A DNA stretch of 64,000 bases from WRHT01 sp031550525 (GCA_031550525.1 JAVBON010000010.1:43743-107742); one strand, 5' to 3'; positions 35,322 through 46,086 are shown, counted from the stretch's first letter. Program-made: numbers and translations. The notes: generated by a model from the sequence alone, not told the origin.

Positions 35322-35667
35322 CCGTTTTTTTGCCGTCTCTCGCGGGCAAAAGCATGATATTATTCAACAATAAAGGGGAATGCTGACGCGTTTAGCGCTC
35401 CGCTGCCTTCTTACGGCAGCCGTTATACTGGTTTCTCAGCCTCAATGTGTTGCTCAAGTTACAAAAACATTACTTATATGCCTCGCTTGTTGTTGCAGAC
35501 TGCCTTTTGTTTAAACTTGCCTTTACTTATGCTGGTTTCGCATATAATTTAACGCTAACTAGACATGTGTGCTCAGTTTGCCGTAAGGGGCACGCGTATT
35601 GCGTTGGCATTTTTTTGGCATTGTGCCAATTTTCTCATATCAATTTGAAATGTTGGAGTTATGCGCC
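35322..35667. other. Intergenic, 346 bases
   Basis: Leader region of the first DctP gene. A small hairpin GCTGCC/GGCAGC lies near 35408-35426. I see no gene, no RNA gene and no convincing promoter pair. Confidence 0.4.
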
Positions 35668-36741
35668 ATGAAAAACTTAAAAAAACTGGTTGTCGCTTCG
35701 CTGCTCATGCTCGGCATTCTCATTTCTGGCGGAACGGCCCTTGCCGCTGCCGGTAAAGTGTTTAACCTGAATATGACCGGCGGGTACATGGATAAACACC
35801 CCACCGTGCAAAACGCTTTTTTGCCCTGGGCGGAGCGCATCAGGCAGCGTACCGGCGGCAAGGTGAACATTACCTATTTTAACCCCAATACCTTGGGGCC
35901 GGAAATTGAGCACTTCGAGCTTACCCGTAAAGGGCAGATTGATATAGGGCACAACACCTTTGCGCGCAACCCCGGCAGGCACCTTGTGTCCACGGTGGCG
36001 GATATTCCCAGCCAGTACACCTTCCCACCCGCCGCCTCAGTAGCCATGTGGCGCATGTACAACGAAATTCCGGAAATGAAAAAGGAATATGAGAGCGTAA
36101 AGCTTTTGGCTGTGCATTCCTCCGCTCCCACGCAGTTTAACTGGGTTATTGATGCGGATATAACCAAGGTTGCTGACCTGAAAGGCAAAAAGCTGCTGGT
36201 TAACAGCGGCGAATTTGCCAGAATGGTGCGTAATATGGGAGGAAACCCGCTTATAGTGCCGGTAACCGACTACTACCTCTCTCTTTCGCGCAAAATGGCC
36301 GACGGCTGCGTGTTGCCCATTGCGCCGTTGCGTTCCTTTAAAATATCAGAAGCTCTTAAAACCATTACGGTTAACAGTGTGAGCATAGGCGGCTGGTGGA
36401 TTGCCATGAACATGGACGTATGGAACAGCCTCCCCAAGGAATATCAGACCATTATTGAGGAAGAGAGTGGAGAAAAGCTTTCTTATATGGGCGGCCGCAG
36501 TATTTGGGACGGTGACCAGGCCGATATTGAAGTGCTGAAGAAAGACGGCGTGCGCCTTAACTACCCCACCCCGGAAGAAAGAATAGGCTGGATTGATCAG
36601 GCCATACCCGCCTTTAAGGACGAGTGGTTCAAGAAAATGGAACAGCGCAAACTTCCGGCGCAGCGCATTTTTGACGATGCTAACCGCATAAAGCAGGAAT
36701 GCGCGAATATAGACCAAATGCCTTATAGCTACAAAAATTAA
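35668..36741 (+). CDS. TRAP transporter substrate-binding protein, DctP type (paralogue 1)
   Basis: 357 residues from ATG 35668 (GGAG upstream; the codon at 35599 would mask the signal peptide MKNLKKLVVASLLMLG...ALAA). DctP-like fold: LPWAERIRQRTGGKVNITYFNPNTLGPEIE, LKGKKLLVNSGEFARMVRNMGGNP, and the missing classical RP-type Arg region replaced by GCVLPIAPLRSFKISEAL, which carries an Arg. Such proteins bind organic acids, often dicarboxylates or sulfonates, for import. No DctQ/DctM membrane genes follow, so it must use a carrier encoded elsewhere. The next gene is a close copy of the same length. Confidence 0.9.
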   Translation: MKNLKKLVVASLLMLGILISGGTALAAAGKVFNLNMTGGYMDKHPTVQNAFLPWAERIRQRTGGKVNITYFNPNTLGPEIEHFELTRKGQIDIGHNTFARNPGRHLVSTVADIPSQYTFPPAASVAMWRMYNEIPEMKKEYESVKLLAVHSSAPTQFNWVIDADITKVADLKGKKLLVNSGEFARMVRNMGGNPLIVPVTDYYLSLSRKMADGCVLPIAPLRSFKISEALKTITVNSVSIGGWWIAMNMDVWNSLPKEYQTIIEEESGEKLSYMGGRSIWDGDQADIEVLKKDGVRLNYPTPEERIGWIDQAIPAFKDEWFKKMEQRKLPAQRIFDDANRIKQECANIDQMPYSYKN

Positions 36742-36971
36742 CCTGCCAGATAATCAGTTTTATACATATGCCGCAGGTCCTTAAAAAGGGCTTGCGGCAT
36801 TATGCAATTTATACCGCTATATGTTGTGTTTTGCTAATTATCTTTACTTTTACATGGTTAAGATATAATCTAAGTTCAACATTTCACTTTGCCGCTGTGT
36901 TTGAGACGGCACAAAATTGTTGCAATAATGGCCGCGATGCGCGGCATAATAACCAACTGGAGCACTTTATT

Positions 36972-38045
36972 ATGGTCAATTCCAAACGTCTTTTGGCGAT
37001 GCTGCTGGTTTTTGCCTTTTGCCTGGGCCTTTGCTGCGTGGCAAACGCTGCAAGCGACAAGGTATACAACCTGAATATGACCGGCGGCTATATGGACAGA
37101 CACCCCACTGTGCAAAACGCCTTTTTGCCTTGGGCCGCCCGTATTAAGGCGCGCACCGGCGGTAAAGTTAACATCACCTACTTCAACCCCAATACGCTGG
37201 GCCCTGAGGGTGAAAACTTCGAGCTTACAAAAAAAGGCCAAATTGATATAGGCCACAACCATTTTGCCCGTAACCCCGGCCGCCTCCTGGTCTCCAGCGT
37301 GGGCGACATTCCCACGGAGTTCACCAACCCTCCGGCTTTTTCCGTGGCTTTGTGGCGCATGTTCAACGAAATGCCGGAAATGGCCAAAGAATACGAAGGT
37401 ATAAAAGTTTTGGCCTTCCATTCTTCCGCTCCCGTGCAGTTTGACTGGGTAATAGATGCAAATATTACCAAAGTTGCCGATGTAAAGGGCAAGAAGCTGC
37501 TTGTTTCGTCCGGCGAGCAGGCAAAAATGGTGCGTAACATGGGCGGCAACCCAATGATTATTCCTGTAACGGACTATTACCTCTCGCTTTCGCGAAACAT
37601 GGCCGATGGCTGCGTGCTGCCCATAGCTCCGTTGCGTTCATTTAAAATATCCGAAGCTCTCAAAAGTATTACTGTGTGCAGCTATGCTGTTTCCGGCTGG
37701 TGGATAGGCATGAACCAGGCCTTATGGAACAGTTTGCCCAAAGAATACCAGGACATTATCATGGAAGAAAGCGGTGAAAAGCTTTCTTACATGGGCGGCC
37801 GCAGTATTTGGGACGGTGACCAGGCCGATGTTAAACTTTTGCAGGAGCAAGGCATAAAGATGAACTACCCCAGCCCGGAAGAGCGCGCCGAATGGATTAA
37901 GTTGGCTACTCCGGCCTTCAAGGACGAATGGTTTAAGAAAATGGCCCAGCGCAAGCTCCCCGCTCAGGAGATTTTCGACAAAGCCTATCAGATACGTAAA
38001 GAGTGCTCTACAATAGACCACTTGCCGTATAGCTACACTAACTAG
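36972..38045 (+). CDS. TRAP transporter substrate-binding protein, DctP type (paralogue 2)
   Basis: 357 residues from ATG 36972 (GGAG upstream, signal peptide MVNSKRLLAMLLVFAF...ANAA). It shares most of its mature sequence with the gene before, including long identical stretches such as NMTGGYMD and GRSIWDGDQAD, so this is a tandem duplication. Differences cluster in the parts likely to face ligand (TVCSYAVSGWWIG against TVNSVSIGGWWIA), hinting at altered specificity. A 230-base gap separates the two, so each may have its own promoter. Its TAG stop is the left CTAG of the palindromic element at 38042. Confidence 0.9.
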   Translation: MVNSKRLLAMLLVFAFCLGLCCVANAASDKVYNLNMTGGYMDRHPTVQNAFLPWAARIKARTGGKVNITYFNPNTLGPEGENFELTKKGQIDIGHNHFARNPGRLLVSSVGDIPTEFTNPPAFSVALWRMFNEMPEMAKEYEGIKVLAFHSSAPVQFDWVIDANITKVADVKGKKLLVSSGEQAKMVRNMGGNPMIIPVTDYYLSLSRNMADGCVLPIAPLRSFKISEALKSITVCSYAVSGWWIGMNQALWNSLPKEYQDIIMEESGEKLSYMGGRSIWDGDQADVKLLQEQGIKMNYPSPEERAEWIKLATPAFKDEWFKKMAQRKLPAQEIFDKAYQIRKECSTIDHLPYSYTN

Positions 38046-38282
38046 AAGTCATTTCATAAATAGGATTTTTATTCTCTGTCAAGGAAGGCGAGCTGATTCG
38101 CCACTTCCTGTGGCTCACCCCTTCGGGGCGCCTTCGGCGTACAATTTCGCAATCCTGCGAAATTGTCTGGGCGGAGCGAAGTGTATCTAGACATACATGA
38201 GTTTCGCACAGGGTGAGCCTGACGCGGACAGAGCAGGCGTGGCCTGTGCGAGGTAAAAAGACATTTATGAAATAACTTCTAG
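38042..38282. repeat. CTAG-bounded palindromic element E (MITE-like)
   Basis: Begins and ends with CTAG. Terminal 20 bases (38042-38061 and 38263-38282) are inverted repeats with 19 matches. The inside has further hairpins, for example ACAATTTCGCA/TGCGAAATTGT. It has no reading frame of note, and the left CTAG supplies the stop codon of the DctP gene. Ends differ from the other element families in the window but the CTAG boundary is the same. Confidence 0.8.
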
Positions 38283-38327
38283 TTTGCCGCCGTCTCATGC
38301 TTGTGGGATGGCTGCTAACCTGAATTA

Positions 38328-38363
38328 TAACAAAAAAACCGCCGTCAGGCGGTTTTTTTGTTA
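38328..38363. terminator. Strong bidirectional terminator
   Basis: Arms 38328-38343 and 38348-38363 pair perfectly over 16 bases with a GTCA loop; a run of seven A on the left and seven T on the right make it a factor-independent terminator in both directions. It ends the DctP transcript after element E. Confidence 0.9.
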
Positions 38364-38433
38364 TGGATGGCGTCTTGCCGTAAAGGGCTATTTGGCGTAA
38401 TTAAGGCGTACATATCATCGGGAGCATAATATT

Positions 38434-39606
38434 ATGGATAACAGCGAGAAAGCGGTTGTAGCCATTGAAGATAATCTGCCTGCAAATCAGGCAGAAAAAG
38501 TCGCGCAGATAAGCGCGCGTATAGATTTTTATGATCCGTCGCTTACCGTCGCTTACGGCGCCAAGGCCATGAACGACATAGCTCAGTTTGCCGACGGCCT
38601 CTTAAAGCAGGTAAAAGGCAAAGACTCCGGCCCGGTAGGTGAAATACTTGGCACTCTGCTTTCCAGCGTTCAGGCCATTGACGTTAACCAACTGGGCGAT
38701 GACAAGGGCGGCATTCTGCGCCGTCTGCCCGTGATTGGCTCTGTTTTCAACACTGTTGAAAAACAGATGCGCCAACTGCAAAGTCTGGCGGATCAGGTAG
38801 ATGCGGTAACGGCAAAGCTTGATGGCGCAATGATAGGCCTTTTGCGCGATATTGAAGTGCTCGAGCAGCTATACGGCCTTAATAAAGATCACTACAGCGA
38901 ATTAAGCCTCTATATAGCGGCAGGCAAGCAAAAGCTTGAGCTTGCCCGCAATACGGAACTGCCGCGCCTTAAGGAAAAGGCCGAAGCCAGCGGCGACAGC
39001 ATGGACGCGCAAATGGTGCGCGATTTTGCCGAGCGCCTTAACCGCTTTGAGAAACGCCTGCACGACCTGCAAATATCGCGTACCGTGGCACTGCAAACCG
39101 TGCCGCAGATACGTATGATCCAGAATAACGATCAGACCTTGGCCGAGAAAATACAAACCAGCATACTTACCACAATACCCCTGTGGAAAAACCAGATGGT
39201 GCTGGCCATGTCTCTGGTGCGCCAGAAAAAAGCCCTGAAAATGCAAAAGGACGTTTCCGACGCCACCAACGCCTTGCTTATGCAAAACGCGCAAATGCTG
39301 GAAGATTCCACCATCGGCACAGCCCGCGAGGTCGAGCGCAGCGTGGTTGATTTTGAAACTATCAAGGCCGTGCATGACAAATTGCTGGGCACCATTGAAG
39401 AAACCCTGAGAATTGCGGAAGAAGGCCGCGCCAGACGCGCCGGGGTGGAAGAAGAGCTTGGCAGTATGGAAAACTCGCTGCGCCAGAGCCTTATGGAGCT
39501 TTCTTCGCAAAAAGGACGTGCCGCCATTAACGCGCAAAGCCAGACCGCGCTTGAAGCCGCACGGGCGCAGGATGCGCCTGTGGCTGATGAAAAGCCGGAA
39601 GTATAG
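38434..39606 (+). CDS. telA: TelA-family toxic-anion resistance protein
   Basis: 390 residues, soluble and largely coiled-coil. Fits the TelA/KlaB family: FADGLLKQVKGKDSGPVGEILGTLL near the start, LRRLPVIGSVFNTVEKQMRQLQSL, LERLNRFEKRLHDLQISRTVALQTVPQIRMIQNND-like centre and IPLWKNQMVLAMSLVRQKKAL. Linked to tellurite and other stress resistance in other bacteria, mechanism unsettled. Followed 18 bases later by an XpaC-like gene, the usual partner, so the pair is an operon. Confidence 0.9.
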   Translation: MDNSEKAVVAIEDNLPANQAEKVAQISARIDFYDPSLTVAYGAKAMNDIAQFADGLLKQVKGKDSGPVGEILGTLLSSVQAIDVNQLGDDKGGILRRLPVIGSVFNTVEKQMRQLQSLADQVDAVTAKLDGAMIGLLRDIEVLEQLYGLNKDHYSELSLYIAAGKQKLELARNTELPRLKEKAEASGDSMDAQMVRDFAERLNRFEKRLHDLQISRTVALQTVPQIRMIQNNDQTLAEKIQTSILTTIPLWKNQMVLAMSLVRQKKALKMQKDVSDATNALLMQNAQMLEDSTIGTAREVERSVVDFETIKAVHDKLLGTIEETLRIAEEGRARRAGVEEELGSMENSLRQSLMELSSQKGRAAINAQSQTALEAARAQDAPVADEKPEV

Positions 39607-39624
39607 GGCGCTAAACGTAATATT

Positions 39625-40857
39625 ATGTACGGATTGATGCAAAACAACAACGGCATTGCGCAGTTTAAAAACAGGGTTGTATCCGCATTCAAGCGCGCGG
39701 GTGTGCATATTTTGGCCCTTACCGTCAGTTTTGCCGCCTTAAAGGGCGTGGAGGCCCCGCTATTGTGCTATGCCGGGCTTATTTGCCTGTTTCATCGCGG
39801 TTTTGACCTACGGCGTAACGACACTCTTTTTCCCCTTGTTACCTCGTTGGGCCAGTTGGCTTTATGCATGGTTAGCGGCATTGTGCCGCTGCATATGGCG
39901 GTTTTTTTGTCAGGCGCGCAAAGCTGGCTGCAACGGGCCGTGACACGCAAGTTTAAATTGGGGCTGGATTGGGCGGTAGCCCCCGTGCTTCTGGCCGGTT
40001 TTTTTACAAAATTGCAGGATTTTTCTTATCCCTGGGGCCTTTTGGGCCTTACCTGCCTGTGCGGGCTAGGTTGTGCTTTTATAGCCCAAAGTCTTGACGC
40101 CCGCTCGCTTATTCCAACCCTTGCCATGTCGCTTGTGCCCGTTATCGATGCCGCGCTGGTTCTGCCTGCCCTACCCAAGGAATTGGCCGTAGGCCTTGAA
40201 AAGATGAAGGCATACTGCCTGGCTTTCTCAGCAGGTTTTCCGCGCGGCGCCACCTCGCAGGCTGTAATACTGCAAATGCGCCTGGGCGCTATGGGTAAAA
40301 AACTGGCGCAATTGCCGCAGCTTTCTGAAACTCAACTTGTTCTGCAAGGCAAAACAGGTTTGCAGGATGATATTGATGCCCTTAACGCCCTGTTTGCCAG
40401 AGCCGACGCGCTTAGAAACGCGCAGGCGGACAATATGAACGCGCTGACTGATAAACAACGGCAGTTTTCCGTTTTGTACGAATCCGTGGGGCAGTTGGAT
40501 GCCAAGGCCGCATCCATGCCCAAATATTTGCAGCCGCACCTGGCAAATATAGCCGCTTCCACAAACAATATTTTACAATGTATGTGCACCGATGAGCGCG
40601 ATGTGCAGCCGGGCACGCGTTTTTTGGAGCGTTACCTGCCAGCAGTGCATAAAATTGTTGATGAGTATGTGCGCCTGGAGAAAGAAGGGGCAGGGCATAA
40701 GGAAATTGAGCAGGTGTTAGGTAAAATGGATGAAGTGCTTGAGCGCATGGCGGCCGCTTTTCATCAGGAGCACGGGAGCCTTTTACGTAACGACGCCATT
40801 GCCTTGAGCGCCGAGCTGAATGTGCTGGATAAGTTGCTGAAGATGGACGGCAAGTAG
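39625..40857 (+). CDS. XpaC-like membrane protein, partner of TelA
   Basis: 410 residues. Residues about 20-190 hold six or so hydrophobic helices (HILALTVSFAALKG, LLGLTCLCGLGCAFIA); from about 225 it is soluble and coiled-coil-like, ending FLERYLPAVHKIVDEYVRLE...ELNVLDKLLKMDG. That ending resembles the C-terminal part of XpaC proteins that occur next to telA. The enlarged membrane half is unusual for the family. An ATG four codons on (39637) is an alternative start. Confidence 0.72.
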   Translation: MYGLMQNNNGIAQFKNRVVSAFKRAGVHILALTVSFAALKGVEAPLLCYAGLICLFHRGFDLRRNDTLFPLVTSLGQLALCMVSGIVPLHMAVFLSGAQSWLQRAVTRKFKLGLDWAVAPVLLAGFFTKLQDFSYPWGLLGLTCLCGLGCAFIAQSLDARSLIPTLAMSLVPVIDAALVLPALPKELAVGLEKMKAYCLAFSAGFPRGATSQAVILQMRLGAMGKKLAQLPQLSETQLVLQGKTGLQDDIDALNALFARADALRNAQADNMNALTDKQRQFSVLYESVGQLDAKAASMPKYLQPHLANIAASTNNILQCMCTDERDVQPGTRFLERYLPAVHKIVDEYVRLEKEGAGHKEIEQVLGKMDEVLERMAAAFHQEHGSLLRNDAIALSAELNVLDKLLKMDGK

Positions 40858-41080
40858 GGTGGCCGGCTGTACGGAGCTTCCCGCGTCGCATCTTGATCTC
40901 GCGTGTGGTATGTTCGGTCGCGAGCGCCTGTGAGGCTGCCTTGTAATTGTCTTTTTGCTCTTTGCCTGTAATTGAACCGTTTTTTATAAAGCTTGCGCCT
41001 GCTTATCGGGCGCTCCCTCCGGCTAAAGGCTCCCGCCAAAAAATGAAAATGCTTATGCAGTGCCTTACGTATGGCGGCAT

Positions 41081-41128
41081 AAAGCGCAGACTTCCCGCCT
41101 GGCAAACAGGTCGGGAAGTCTGCGCTTT
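41081..41128. terminator. Terminator after rpsT
   Basis: Perfect 17-bp arms 41081-41097 and 41112-41128, with a smaller CCTG/CAGG pair in the loop. It stands between the converging XpaC-like and rpsT genes. Confidence 0.85.
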
Positions 41129-41149
41129 AACAAAAGTGAGCGGTGCTGC

Positions 41150-41416
41150 TTATTTGGAGACAGTGTTTACAGATTTGGCCAGACGGGAAATTTTGCGCGC
41201 GGCATTTTTCCAGTGCACGGTGCCTTTGGTGGCGGCCTTGTCTATAACTGAAGTAGCATTTTGCAGGGTCTTGGCTGCCAATTCCTGATCGCCGGAAAGC
41301 ACTGCGGCACGTACGCTTTTAACGGCGTTTTTTATGCGGCTGCGCATGGCGCGGTTGCGGGCGGCCCTGTCCAGGCTCTGTCTATGACGTTTAATTGCGG
41401 ACTTGTGGTTAGCCAC
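41150..41416 (-). CDS. rpsT: 30S ribosomal protein S20
   Basis: 88 residues from GTG 41416. The GTG follows GGAGG at correct spacing and gives the family's normal start ANHKSAIKRHRQS; an ATG at 41443 is in frame but lies before that ribosome site. The basic three-helix protein continues with RAARNRAMRSRIKNAVKSV and binds 16S rRNA early in 30S assembly. Single gene; its upstream gap carries element D. Confidence 0.96.
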   Translation of the reverse strand: MANHKSAIKRHRQSLDRAARNRAMRSRIKNAVKSVRAAVLSGDQELAAKTLQNATSVIDKAATKGTVHWKNAARKISRLAKSVNTVSK

Positions 41417-41698
41417 GGTTTCCTCCAAGTGTAACGAAATCAAAAATATTTTTCATAACCCGGCTGATCCGGTTATACAACGACGCGAACAGCGTTTGTT
41501 ACAGTCTGCCAGCCTTGTTGTCAAGCTGAATTGGATAATTTTTTCCATTTGTGCCGCTATCGGCCGCAATAGAACCTGCCAGCCGCTTTCTGTTCTTATC
41601 GCCCGCCACGTTTTGCCTGAATGGCGCGTAAAAGCGCGCTCGGCCACGGCATTGGTTGCTTCGGACAGGCGCGGCAGTAAGCGTAGTAAGGGCAAAGG

Positions 41699-41798
41699 TA
41701 AAGTTCTGCTTCTAAAAAGCGTCTTTTGCCCCCTAGACTGCATCAAACGCCGATTTTTGTCTGGGGACAAAATTCGTCTTTTTAGAAACAGCCCCTAG
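41699..41798. repeat. CTAG-ended palindromic element, copy D (internally deleted)
   Basis: A shortened relative of the element at 3657-3900. Left end GCTTCTAAAAAGCGTCTTTTGCCCC and right end from about 41774 match that copy. The central hairpin loop is gone: in copy C the lost part is bounded by two direct CCAGGGA repeats, so recombination between them explains the deletion. The right CTAG contains the adk stop codon. The left edge is degenerate and approximate. Confidence 0.75.
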
Positions 41799-42466
41799 GA
41801 TAATTGTTTAAGCAGGGTTTCTTTAACCTGGTTGATATCACCTTCGCCATTAATTTCTATGTATCTGGTTTTCCCTTGTGTTGCCTGGTTTTTAAAGAAA
41901 TATGCGGCGGCAAGGGTCCCTTCTTTGGGGTCATAATAAATATTATGGCGCTTATCTATGGCCTTTTCATCTTGGTCGTCAGCTCTGGCACTAAGGTTGC
42001 CGCCACAAACCCGGCACACTTCGCCTTTTGGCTTTATGGCGTCAATAAAGATGTTGTTCGGGTGGTTGGGGTCGCCGGAGCAAAGGCGGCGGCCCATAAT
42101 TCTGTCTTTTGCCATGTTTCTGGGCAACAGAATTTCCACAACATAATCCAGCTTCATACCGGCTTTTTGTAGGGCATCCCAAAGTTTTTGCGACTGCGCC
42201 GGGTTACGTGGAAAACCATCCAGCAGCCAGCCGCCCGCGCCTTTTTCCTTAAGCGTTTCAAGCACCATTGGTATAGTTATGTCGTCAGGCACAAGATCGC
42301 CTTTATCCATATAGGCTTTGGCCTGTTTACCCAGTGCCGTGCCGTTTTTTATGTGCTCGCGAAAAATGGCCCCGGATTCAATGTGGGCGATATTGTACTT
42401 CTGTTTTATCAAAGCGCCTTGTGTGCCTTTACCGCTGCCATTGGGGCCAAAAATGATGATATTCAA
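41795..42466 (-). CDS. adk: Adenylate kinase with Desulfovibrio-type metal site
   Basis: 223 residues, long-form. GPNGSGKGTQG is the P-loop and LLDGFPRNPAQ the NMP-binding segment. The LID region is LCSGDPNH followed 15 residues later by CRVC: the exact Cys-X5-His-X15-Cys-X2-Cys pattern reported for the zinc/cobalt/iron-binding adenylate kinase of D. gigas, different from the four-Cys type of Gram-positives. Interconverts ATP+AMP and 2 ADP. The TAG stop overlaps element D. Confidence 0.96.
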   Translation of the reverse strand: MNIIIFGPNGSGKGTQGALIKQKYNIAHIESGAIFREHIKNGTALGKQAKAYMDKGDLVPDDITIPMVLETLKEKGAGGWLLDGFPRNPAQSQKLWDALQKAGMKLDYVVEILLPRNMAKDRIMGRRLCSGDPNHPNNIFIDAIKPKGEVCRVCGGNLSARADDQDEKAIDKRHNIYYDPKEGTLAAAYFFKNQATQGKTRYIEINGEGDINQVKETLLKQLS

Positions 42467-43082
42467 CTGAGTCCTCCTGGTTGCGCTGTTCCGGAAATGC
42501 CGGCATTTTATTTTGAAAATTGTTTGGCGTTGCAGCCCGGACGGGCGGCTACCTGCCGTATAAAATCACATAAATAGGGTACTCCAGCCATTATGCCATG
42601 TCAATTGCGGGCAACTTCTCGGCCTAAACGTGCCGGGCGGCTTTTGAGGCTCCGGCGCTCTCTTGCAAGTCTGATGCAAAATTGTGCATGGCCGAATGAG
42701 GCCTTGCCGGTTGCAGGTTTTAGCAGAGCAGCTTTTGCCGCGTTGATAAAGTGAAAAAAGGAGCAATATGTTGATGTTAGGAATTATATTTGTTATTATA
42801 AGCTGTTAGCATATAAACTATATAAGAGCCATGCATTTTCAGGTGTTATATATGAATCTGATATCCGTTGCCATGTTTAGTGATAATCAACGTGTTTGCA
42901 TAGTAAATAAGCCAAATTTGACATACTCTGAAATATTTTTTTGTGAAAAATAGAACATAAATATTGATCGGTATCTCAAAACTGATACCATAATTCTATT
43001 CCGCTATTCATATGAAAACATATGAAAATCTGATGTTTTTTCGGCTTGAACTGTTCAAGCCTAACAATGTTGGAGGACGACT
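42467..43082. other. Intergenic regulatory region upstream of arylsulfate sulfotransferase
   Basis: 616 bases, strongly AT-rich from about 42770. Visible structure: inverted repeat GGTATC-N8-GATACC (42970-42989); direct repeat CATATGAAAA twice (about 43008-43028); and GGCTTGAA-CTG-TTCAAGCC (43043-43061) just before the ribosome site. A TTGACA at about 42918 lacks a good -10 partner. These look like operator sites. A 66-codon frame on the minus strand (42566-42766) has no support. Confidence 0.5.
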
Positions 43083-44495
43083 ATGATGAAAAAAACTTTA
43101 GGTTCATTGTTTGCCGCGCTTGCGGTAATGCTTGCCATGGCTGCCTCGGCTTTTGCCTATGAGGCCTTCAAGGGCCCCTTGGGGGTGCTGCAAAAGGAGA
43201 AGGGCGTAACTGAAGGTTATGTGCTGCTTACTCCCTACAACTCCAAAAAGACTTTTCTTATTGACAACGATGGTCATGTAATACGCGAATGGCTGAGCGA
43301 GCACATAGGCTTTTATGCCGAGCTGCTGCCCAACGGCAACATGGTGCGGCACGGCCGCATGGAAGGCACAAAACCCTCCAACTTTGGCGGTACCTGTGGT
43401 ATTTTGGAAGAATATGACTGGTACGGGCGTAAAGTATGGGAGTATAAAATGGCCGTGCCGGACAAAGAAATCTCTCACCATACCTTTGAAGTAATGCCCA
43501 ACGGCAACTATGTTTTGCTGGGGTGGGAATTTAAGTCCTATGACGAAGCTGTTGCCAAGGGGCTTGATGTTAATGATAAAAACCGTACCCTCACCCCTGA
43601 AGGCATAAAGGACCCCACCGGCTATGTAGTACACGGCATTTGGCCGGACTTTTTGCGCGAGATTGATCGCAAAACCGGCGCAACAGTGTGGGAATGGCAC
43701 GTGTGGGATCACCTTGGCGCTGGGCAGGCCGATAAAATAGACCTTAACAAGCATATTCCGCCATGGTTCTCCAAAACTTATGCCGGGCCGGACTGGACGC
43801 ATTTTAACGGCGTGGCCTATAACCCCAAAACCGACGAGTTTTGCGTAACCTCGCGCAACCTGGCCGAGGTGTTCATAATAAACAAAAAGACCGGAAAAAT
43901 TACCTACCGCTGGGGCAACCCGTTCAACTACGGCGCAGGGCGCGCGCCTTCCGCTTATAGTGATGATGCTGACCAGCAGCTTTGGGGCCCGCATGCTCCG
44001 GATTGGACGCCGGAAGGCACAATTACCATTCTGGACAACGGCAACAACCGGCCTTCGGGCAACATGACCCGCGCGGTGGAGCTTGACCCCAAAACCAGCA
44101 AGATCGTTTGGGAGTGGGGCCCCACTTCAGTTTCGGCCCAGCGCGGCAATTTCTATTCCGCCTTCCAGTGCGGGGCGCAAAAGCTGCCCAATGGCAACTG
44201 GATGATTACCACCACCAACGACGGACATGTGGTGGAAGTAACCAAGGATAAGAAGATTGTTTGGGAATTCGTCAACCCTGTGCGTTTTGACAAGGTTTAT
44301 GCCGTAAGCAGCGGGCATGGCTCCGGCGGCGACAACGTGCATAAGGCCATGCGTTACAGCAAGAACGACCCTCGCTTTAAGGATAAGAACATTATGATTC
44401 AGTATCAGTTCCCCAACTGGACGGAGACCTTTAACAAGGGGCCGGTTGCCCCAATGAAGCCGATGCCCGGCGAGGGAAAGGCACAGCCTATTTAA
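43083..44495 (+). CDS. Arylsulfate sulfotransferase (AssT family), periplasmic
   Basis: 470 residues with a signal peptide (MMKKTLGSLFAALAVML...ASAFA). The body is a six-bladed propeller with repeated motifs LLPNGNMV, VMPNGNYVLLGW, LPNGNWMITTT. Conserved His appear in SHHTFEVMPNGN, DWTHFNGVAYNP and WGPHAPDW; AssT enzymes transfer a sulfuryl group between phenols through a sulfo-His. GGAGG precedes the ATG and a long AT-rich region with inverted repeats lies upstream, so it is probably regulated. It is a single gene ended by a terminator at 44544; the two-component genes converge on it. Natural donor and acceptor are unknown. Confidence 0.92.
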   Translation: MMKKTLGSLFAALAVMLAMAASAFAYEAFKGPLGVLQKEKGVTEGYVLLTPYNSKKTFLIDNDGHVIREWLSEHIGFYAELLPNGNMVRHGRMEGTKPSNFGGTCGILEEYDWYGRKVWEYKMAVPDKEISHHTFEVMPNGNYVLLGWEFKSYDEAVAKGLDVNDKNRTLTPEGIKDPTGYVVHGIWPDFLREIDRKTGATVWEWHVWDHLGAGQADKIDLNKHIPPWFSKTYAGPDWTHFNGVAYNPKTDEFCVTSRNLAEVFIINKKTGKITYRWGNPFNYGAGRAPSAYSDDADQQLWGPHAPDWTPEGTITILDNGNNRPSGNMTRAVELDPKTSKIVWEWGPTSVSAQRGNFYSAFQCGAQKLPNGNWMITTTNDGHVVEVTKDKKIVWEFVNPVRFDKVYAVSSGHGSGGDNVHKAMRYSKNDPRFKDKNIMIQYQFPNWTETFNKGPVAPMKPMPGEGKAQPI

Positions 44496-44543
44496 GCGCT
44501 GCCCAGCGTATGCGTATGTAACTGTGTGAATCGCATTATAACA

Positions 44544-44574
44544 AAAGGCCGCCTCCGGTTGTGGGGCGGCCTTT
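44544..44574. terminator. Terminator after arylsulfate sulfotransferase gene
   Basis: Perfect 10-bp arms 44544-44553 and 44565-44574 (AAAGGCCGCC and complement) with an 11-base loop. Lies between converging genes. Confidence 0.85.
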
Positions 44575-44688
44575 GCAATATCAGGCGGTTAGCCACGAGG
44601 GGCAAAAGTCACTCGTACTTTCCTGCTTGGTTAAAGCGCGCCAGTATTGCGCAAATTTGTGAGCTGTTCTTTTGCTCCGGCAGGGTAT

Positions 44689-46082
<1,394 letters not shown>

Positions 46083-46086
<4 letters not shown>

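Noticed and set aside
42566..42766. Small minus-strand gene upstream of the arylsulfate sulfotransferase
   Set aside because: No ribosome site, no family resemblance, Cys/Pro-rich composition typical of chance frames.
43043..43061. Terminator before the arylsulfate sulfotransferase gene
   Set aside because: The 8-bp hairpin lies just before the ribosome site with no T-run after it; an operator or leader structure is more likely.
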